The notes beneath the pieces are model-generated. The model made no database searches. It was not told the origin of the DNA and was given only the letters and a program-made list of their open reading frames with translations. 10,394 bases of DNA from Candidatus Nitrosotenuis sp. (GTDB lineage Archaea > Thermoproteota > Nitrososphaeria > Nitrososphaerales > Nitrosopumilaceae): positions 1 to 10,394 of the forward strand of contig JAHEXS010000031.1 in assembly GCA_023252015.1 (NCBI GenBank), read 5' to 3'. Below are positions 5,199 to 10,394 of the stretch, piece by piece; positions within the stretch are counted from its first letter, which is position 1; each line of letters opens with the position of its first letter. The position numbers were made by a program, and so were the translations under genes.

Positions 5199-6500
5199 CT
5201 ATATTCTCTGTGAAAACCTTTCTGCCGCACTGACCAGCGTTTTTACATCCGAATCTAAATGTGCGTTTGAAAATGCGCCAAGCTTACCCGGCAAGAAAAA
5301 CACTCCGTCCTTCACAATCATTTCAAAATGAAACTGCTGTAATAGTTTAGTGTTGCACCTTGCAGCATCTGCGGCATTTTGTATTTCTGCAATCTCTTTT
5401 GTAAAGTGTGTCATAAATAACGAGCCCTTACCGGTGAGAATTGCGTTTCCTGAAAATGTTTTGGATAATTGTTTTCTTGTTTTTTCGCCTAGGCTGTCCA
5501 ATTTTGAGTAAATACTTTTTCCATTCTTTAATATGTTCAAAGTTGCCTTTCCAGCTTTCATCGTCATGGGATTTGCAGAAAATGTCCCGCCTCCAATGTA
5601 TGCTCTGTTTGTTTTTGAATGAGTTGTGGTATCTGCATAATTCATTATTTCGTCTGCTCCACAAATCACTCCGACTGGAAATCCTCCACCAACAATTTTT
5701 CCAAGCGTTACAATGTCCGGCTCTAATCCCATGGTGTCGTATATGCACCCATATCTGAATCTAAATCCCGTAACAATTTCATCTAGGATGAATAAGGCGT
5801 TTACTTTTTTTGCATGTTCCTGCAGCCCTCTGAGATATTCTTTTGTTGCAGGTATGCAGCCACCACCGCCCAAGACCGGCTCTACTATGATTCCAGCAAG
5901 TTCTTTTTTTACTGATTGCAAAATTTCTAATGACTTTTCCAAGTTGTTGTATGGCAGCGATATGATATGTTCTTCACCGGTAAGTCCGTTGCTCTCAGGC
6001 TCATTAAATGGCCAGTTGACACTTTTTAGAAGATCAGTCGTGTATCCGTGCCACCCGCCGTCAATTTTTGCAATTATTTTTTTGCCTGTGACTGCACGCG
6101 CAAGTCTTACTGCATACATTGTAGCTTCGGTCCCAGTTGTCGCATAGCGAATTTTTTGCGCAATTGGAACTACCTTTGAAATCATCTCCGATAGTTCGAT
6201 TGTGTTTTTGTTTACCACTCCATGCATCCACCCGTCTGCTATCTGCTCTTTTACTTGTGCAAAGACATCTTTTGCAACGTGCCCCAAAATTAAACTCCAG
6301 TGGCCCATCCAAAAATCTACGTACTTGTTTGAATCAACATCGATGAGGAATTTCCCACTTGCAGACCTTGTAACAAATGGATATGGCTCAAAAAATCTAA
6401 TGTTGTGGCTTACTCCGTTCACATGAAGTTTTTTTGATTTCTCAAAAAGACTTGACGAGGTCCGAGTTTTTTTCCTGTATTGTTTTTCTAATTCTTCCAA
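5199..6500 (-). CDS. Glutamate-1-semialdehyde aminotransferase-like class III PLP enzyme (hemL-like), 433 aa
   Basis: This is a class III PLP aminotransferase closest to glutamate-1-semialdehyde 2,1-aminomutase, which makes 5-aminolevulinate for tetrapyrroles. The Schiff-base lysine is K268 in TLGKIVGGGFPVGV, the pyridine-nitrogen aspartate is D240 in ILDEIVTGFR, and TTGTEATMYAVRLAR (121-135) and WHGYTTD (150-156) form the PLP phosphate and ring pocket. R35 in GVSHNIR matches the substrate arginine of HemL. The length fits the family (E. coli HemL is 426). However, several GSA-aminomutase positions differ: GSWGP is GHWSL, YHGHxD is WHGYTTD, SGNP is SANP, and the C-terminal PSxFEAGFxS segment is shortened to PGKLGAFSN, losing its glutamate. 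It may be a divergent paralogue with another amino substrate. The start is TTG, forced by an in-frame TAA 12 codons or fewer upstream and the lack of other starts. It is divergent from the rRNA operon, a linkage long known in marine group I archaea. Confidence 0.82.
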   Translation of the reverse strand: MEELEKQYRKKTRTSSSLFEKSKKLHVNGVSHNIRFFEPYPFVTRSASGKFLIDVDSNKYVDFWMGHWSLILGHVAKDVFAQVKEQIADGWMHGVVNKNTIELSEMISKVVPIAQKIRYATTGTEATMYAVRLARAVTGKKIIAKIDGGWHGYTTDLLKSVNWPFNEPESNGLTGEEHIISLPYNNLEKSLEILQSVKKELAGIIVEPVLGGGGCIPATKEYLRGLQEHAKKVNALFILDEIVTGFRFRYGCIYDTMGLEPDIVTLGKIVGGGFPVGVICGADEIMNYADTTTHSKTNRAYIGGGTFSANPMTMKAGKATLNILKNGKSIYSKLDSLGEKTRKQLSKTFSGNAILTGKGSLFMTHFTKEIAEIQNAADAARCNTKLLQQFHFEMIVKDGVFFLPGKLGAFSNAHLDSDVKTLVSAAERFSQRI

Positions 6501-6523
6501 CTGACTACTACCTTATATTGACC

Positions 6524-6534
6524 GATATATTTTT
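6524..6534 (-). promoter_or_regulatory. TATA-like promoter of the GSA-aminotransferase-like gene
   Basis: The minus strand reads AAAAATATATC, about 24-34 bp before the TTG start at 6500, predicting a leaderless mRNA. A second candidate, CAATATAAGG at 6512-6521, is too close unless the true start is further inside the gene. Confidence 0.4.
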
Positions 6535-6553
6535 GATCGATTTATGTCATGTT

Positions 6554-6572
6554 TTCAGAAAAATTTTCTGAA
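6554..6572. promoter_or_regulatory. 19-bp palindrome immediately upstream of the rRNA TATA box
   Basis: TTCAGAAAAATTTTCTGAA is a perfect inverted repeat with two 9-bp arms around a central A. It ends 3 bp before the TATA-like sequence of the rRNA promoter, where TFB contacts or an activator or repressor would sit. It lies between the divergent aminotransferase-like and rRNA promoters. Its position suggests an operator; no binding protein is identified. Confidence 0.4.
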
Positions 6573-6575
6573 TGG

Positions 6576-6583
6576 TTTATATG
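6576..6583 (+). promoter_or_regulatory. TATA box of the rRNA operon promoter
   Basis: TTTATATG, in the context GGTTTATATGC, is the best TATA match upstream of 16S on the plus strand. Archaeal spacing places transcription start near 6602-6610, giving a leader of about 170 bases before mature 16S. The leader holds a T-run (6597-6605) and small hairpins. Confidence 0.55.
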
Positions 6584-6642
6584 CTATTTCCACTGTTATT
6601 TTTTTGCATACGTAACGCTATGGCGGCGCTTGTGATGAAGTG

Positions 6643-6655
6643 TGGTAGTATACCA
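6643..6655 (+). other. Small hairpin in the rRNA leader
   Basis: TGGTA (6643-6647) and TACCA (6651-6655) form a 5-bp stem with a 3-base GTA loop. CGTAAC at 6611-6616 can also pair with GTTACG at 6678-6683, enclosing this hairpin, so the leader between promoter and processing stem is probably folded. Function is unknown. Confidence 0.35.
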
Positions 6656-6722
6656 TTTTGTGATTTACGGGCCTCCAGTTACGCATACAAAATGAGGATT
6701 TGATCAAAAGATCTAATCTGAC

Positions 6723-6744
6723 TATGTGAAGTTTGTGCATTCCG
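6723..6744 (+). other. 5' arm of the 16S pre-rRNA processing stem
   Basis: These 22 bases pair along their full length with 8274-8295 beyond the 16S 3' end. Twenty-one pairs are Watson-Crick and one is a U-G wobble (6734 with 8284). A further wobble, 6745 with 8273, is possible. An outer 6-bp helix (6716-6721 with 8304-8309) extends it across an asymmetric 1 x 8 loop. Such stems loop out the 16S for endonuclease excision and circularisation in archaea. Confidence 0.85.
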
Positions 6745-6778
6745 TCCAATTCCATTAATACACAATTAAACCAAAATG

Positions 6779-8251
<1,473 letters not shown>

Positions 8252-8273
8252 GACAAAGACAAAGATTTGTGTG

Positions 8274-8295
8274 CGGAATGCACGAACTTCACATA
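8274..8295 (+). other. 3' arm of the 16S pre-rRNA processing stem
   Basis: These 22 bases are complementary to 6723-6744 upstream of 16S, with one G-U wobble. They begin 22 bases after the mature 16S 3' end. No classical bulge-helix-bulge (two 3-base bulges around a 4-bp helix) is visible inside the perfect part. Confidence 0.85.
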
Positions 8296-8312
8296 AAAAA
8301 CCATCAGATGCA

Positions 8313-8334
8313 ATGCATCACGAAAGTGATGTAT
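8313..8334 (+). other. Spacer hairpin with GAAA tetraloop
   Basis: ATGCATCAC (8313-8321) and GTGATGTAT (8326-8334) form a 9-bp stem, with one G-U pair, closed by a GAAA loop (8322-8325). GNRA loops are very stable and can dock into RNA helices or bind proteins. It lies in the 16S-23S spacer and probably guides folding or processing of the precursor. Confidence 0.6.
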
Positions 8335-8344
8335 GAAGGATGTA

Positions 8345-8367
8345 GCGGGTTCCACCCAGGAACACGC
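8345..8367 (+). other. Second spacer hairpin
   Basis: GTTCC (8349-8353) pairs with GGAAC (8359-8363) around the loop ACCCA. After one G-A mismatch the stem continues as GCG/CGC (8345-8347 with 8365-8367). The spacer (8252 to about 8399) contains no tRNA gene. The 5' arm of the 23S processing stem should lie in about 8335-8400, but its partner is outside the window. Confidence 0.5.
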
Positions 8368-8399
8368 AATGATCATCGTGCATAGTCGTGTAATATTGT

Positions 8400-10394
8400 G
8401 GCTAATCATACCAGTGCATAGACGCCAGTAGGAGGATTGCTAGGCTTGAGAAGAGATGAAGGACGTGGCAAGCTGCGATAAGCCCGGGGTAGGCGCAAGC
8501 GTCCTATGATCCCGGGATCTCCGAATAGGAATCCTGTATTTTACATACATACCGTACGCAAGTGCGGTAATCGAACCATGGGAATTGAAGCATCTTAGTA
8601 CCATGTGGAAGAGAAATCAATTGAGATATCCCAAGTAGCGGCGAGCGAAACGGAAAGAGCCCAAACTGAATCTGTTATGGTAACATAGCAGAGATGTGGT
8701 GTTCGGTTATGATATTACGATCCGAGAACGCAACTGAAGTTTTCTGGAACGTAACGGCATAGAGGGTGATACCCCCGTAAGTGAAACGGTATCGGATCTT
8801 ATCATGACCAGAGTACTTGTCCTTGGCAGTGGGCAAGGAAATTAGGTGAAAGTAGCATCTAAGGCTAAACATTCCTCAAGACCGATAGTGGACTAGTACC
8901 GTGAGGGAAAGCTGAAAAGTACCCCGGAAGGGGGGTGAAAAGTGCATGAAACCTACTGGTTACAGACGTGGGTGGCATAGAAGATGATTTTTCCAGACTA
9001 GAGGTCCTAGCAATAGGGCTGAAGGTTTGGGTTCCTAGTCATCAGTGTCATCCGTTCCGTCTCGAAACACGGGCCATGGAGCTTACCGTTATGGCAAGCC
9101 TAAACCTTAACAGGGTGGAGGCGAAGGGAAACCGAATTTCCGCAGCATCCGCAAGGGAAAGCGTGTGAAAGTGCGTTAAGTCATAACGGCAAGGCTAGAA
9201 GCCAAGCGATCTATCCCTGAGCAAGCTGAAGGCGAGCGAAAGCTCGTTGGAGGGCTGAAGCAGTTCTAACGTGCAAATTGTTTGTCTGACTTGGGGATAG
9301 GGGTCAAAAACCAATCTAGCTTGGCGCTCGCTAGTTCCAACCGAAGCATCTCGCAGGGTGTCCTTTATGGAGATAGCACTTCCTGTAGAGCACTGTTAGG
9401 GTGGAGCGGGGAAGAAATTCCTCACCACCTCTACAAACTCCGAAGGGATGTGCATTATAGAAGTAAGGAGACGGGTTTGCGTGACGTAAGGTTCGCAACC
9501 GAGAGGGGTTTAACCCAGACCAAAGTTAAGGCCCCCAAATTCGTACTAAGTGTCAAGCGGAAGAGCGTCATTACGCCAAGACAGCAGGGAGGTAAGCTCA
9601 GAAGCAGCTATCCTTTAAAAAGTGTGTAACAACTTACCTGCCGAGCGTGGTGGCCTCGAAAATGGACGGGGCTAAAGTACGGTGCCGATACTTTGGATAC
9701 TTACCTTAGGGTAAGTCATGGTAGGTTGGCGTAGTGATTGGGTCGAAGCAGGGCCGTGAGGTCCTGTGGACCGATTGCTATTGCAGATCATGGCGGCAGT
9801 AACAGCATAGTAAGGTGAGAATCCTTACCTTCGCAAGTGCAAGGGTTTCCAGGCAATGCGTCATCAGCCTGGAGTTAGTCGGTCCTAAGATTAATCTCAA
9901 CAGAATTAATCGAAAGGGAAACTTGTTAATATTCAAGTACCTAGTGGAAAGCGCTATTACCTATTTGATCGCTTCAAGATAGGGCATTTACAACCGTCGT
10001 TGTATCTAACTCTTCTAGGATTGGGGAGTGTCGTAATGACGAGAACTGATCCGAGAGAGGAATGGCTTGGCGTTAGCTGAGTTTGCTCGAGTCTTGGGGA
10101 CATTGAACAATTGAGTAGGGAGTAATTCACTATGCCCGTACCGAGAACCGACACAGGTGCACTGGATGAGAAGTCCAAGAAGTATCGGGTATACCGTAGG
10201 CGAGGGAACTCGACAAATTAGTCCTGTACCTTAGGTATAAGGGATGCCTGCAGTCCTAATGAGAAATTGGGACAGCAGGTTGCAATGACAAGGGGGTTCC
10301 GACTGTTTAATAAAAACACAGGTGACTGCTAGTCCGAAAGGATTTGTATAGTCACTGAATCCTGGCCGGTGCTGGTACCTAAAACTTGGGTTCA
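8400..10394 (+). rRNA. 23S ribosomal RNA, 5' two thirds, truncated by the window edge
   Basis: This is large-subunit rRNA from its 5' end to a point corresponding roughly to E. coli position 1840. Landmarks are GATGAAGGACGTGGCAAGCT near 8455, GCGGCGAGCGAAACGG near 8638, AGTACCGTGAGGGAAAGCTG at 8895-8914, GTGTAACAACTTACCTGCCG at 9624-9643, and CGACTGTTTAATAAAAACAC near 10300. The 5' end is estimated by alignment to the conserved start of E. coli 23S and may be off by about 10 bases. No insertion large enough to be an intron is evident in this part. Archaeal 23S introns are more common in the missing 3' third. It follows 16S after about 150 bases without tRNA-Ala, as is usual in Thaumarchaeota, and 5S is not in the window. 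Confidence 0.97.

Noticed and set aside
5713..6147. A 144-residue plus-strand frame opposite the aminotransferase-like gene
   Set aside because: It is a shadow of the PLP enzyme; the minus-strand frame carries all catalytic motifs and this one has none.
6554..6572. The AT-rich palindrome as a transcription terminator
   Set aside because: It lies upstream of both divergent genes, so no transcript is expected to end there, and it lacks a GC-rich stem or following T-run.
8252..8399. Possible tRNA-Ala in the 16S-23S spacer
   Set aside because: No cloverleaf, T-loop GTTCRANNC or anticodon arm can be built. The GGTTCCAC stretch at 8348-8355 belongs to a simple hairpin.
9282..9629. A 115-residue plus-strand open frame inside 23S
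   Set aside because: It is wholly within conserved 23S rRNA. Predicted proteins from such frames are a common database artefact.

Overview
The window comes from an ammonia-oxidising archaeon of the Nitrososphaerota (Thaumarchaeota), most likely group I.1a (Nitrosopumilales). The evidence is the 16S rRNA sequence, a short 16S-23S spacer with no tRNA-Ala, AT-rich protein genes with TATA-like boxes about 25 bp before the start codon, a GSA-aminotransferase-like gene divergent from the rRNA operon (a linkage known from marine group I archaea), a J-domain/ferredoxin fusion typical of this phylum, and a 3-hydroxybutyryl-CoA dehydrogenase fitting the 3-hydroxypropionate/4-hydroxybutyrate carbon-fixation cycle. 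Genus cannot be fixed by eye.

Bases 1-2494 hold two convergent pairs plus a tiny gene. A 41-residue ribbon-helix-helix-like protein (minus strand) diverges from a LOG-like/TIGR00725-type nucleotide-binding protein (plus). That gene overlaps the 3' end of the hydroxyacyl-CoA dehydrogenase (minus) by 11 bp. The dehydrogenase is in turn divergent from a HIT-family hydrolase (plus).

Bases 2491-6500 are a run of five minus-strand genes. In transcription order they are the GSA-aminotransferase-like class III PLP enzyme, a seven-repeat TPR protein, a cupin with degenerate metal sites, a winged-helix regulator, and the J-domain/ferredoxin fusion. Gaps are 31-75 bp. Most starts have an AT-rich TATA-like box 17-35 bp upstream, suggesting separate, often leaderless transcripts rather than one strict operon. 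The J-domain/ferredoxin gene and the HIT gene share a palindromic CTAG as their stop codons.

Bases 6501-6778 are the divergent control region and the rRNA leader, with a TATA box, a 19-bp palindrome just upstream of it, leader hairpins and the 5' arm of the 16S processing stem. The complete 16S gene (about 6779-8251), a spacer of about 150 bp with the 3' stem arm and two hairpins, and the first two thirds of the 23S gene (about 8400 to the window edge) follow. The reading frames inside the rRNA genes are spurious.

I see no mobile element, CRISPR array, defence island or clearly new multi-gene system. The points worth a second look are the long 16S processing stem without an evident bulge-helix-bulge, a compensatory base-pair change in 16S helix 1 under a common archaeal primer site, the palindrome at the rRNA promoter, the divergent GSA-aminotransferase-like enzyme, and the J-domain/ferredoxin fusion.
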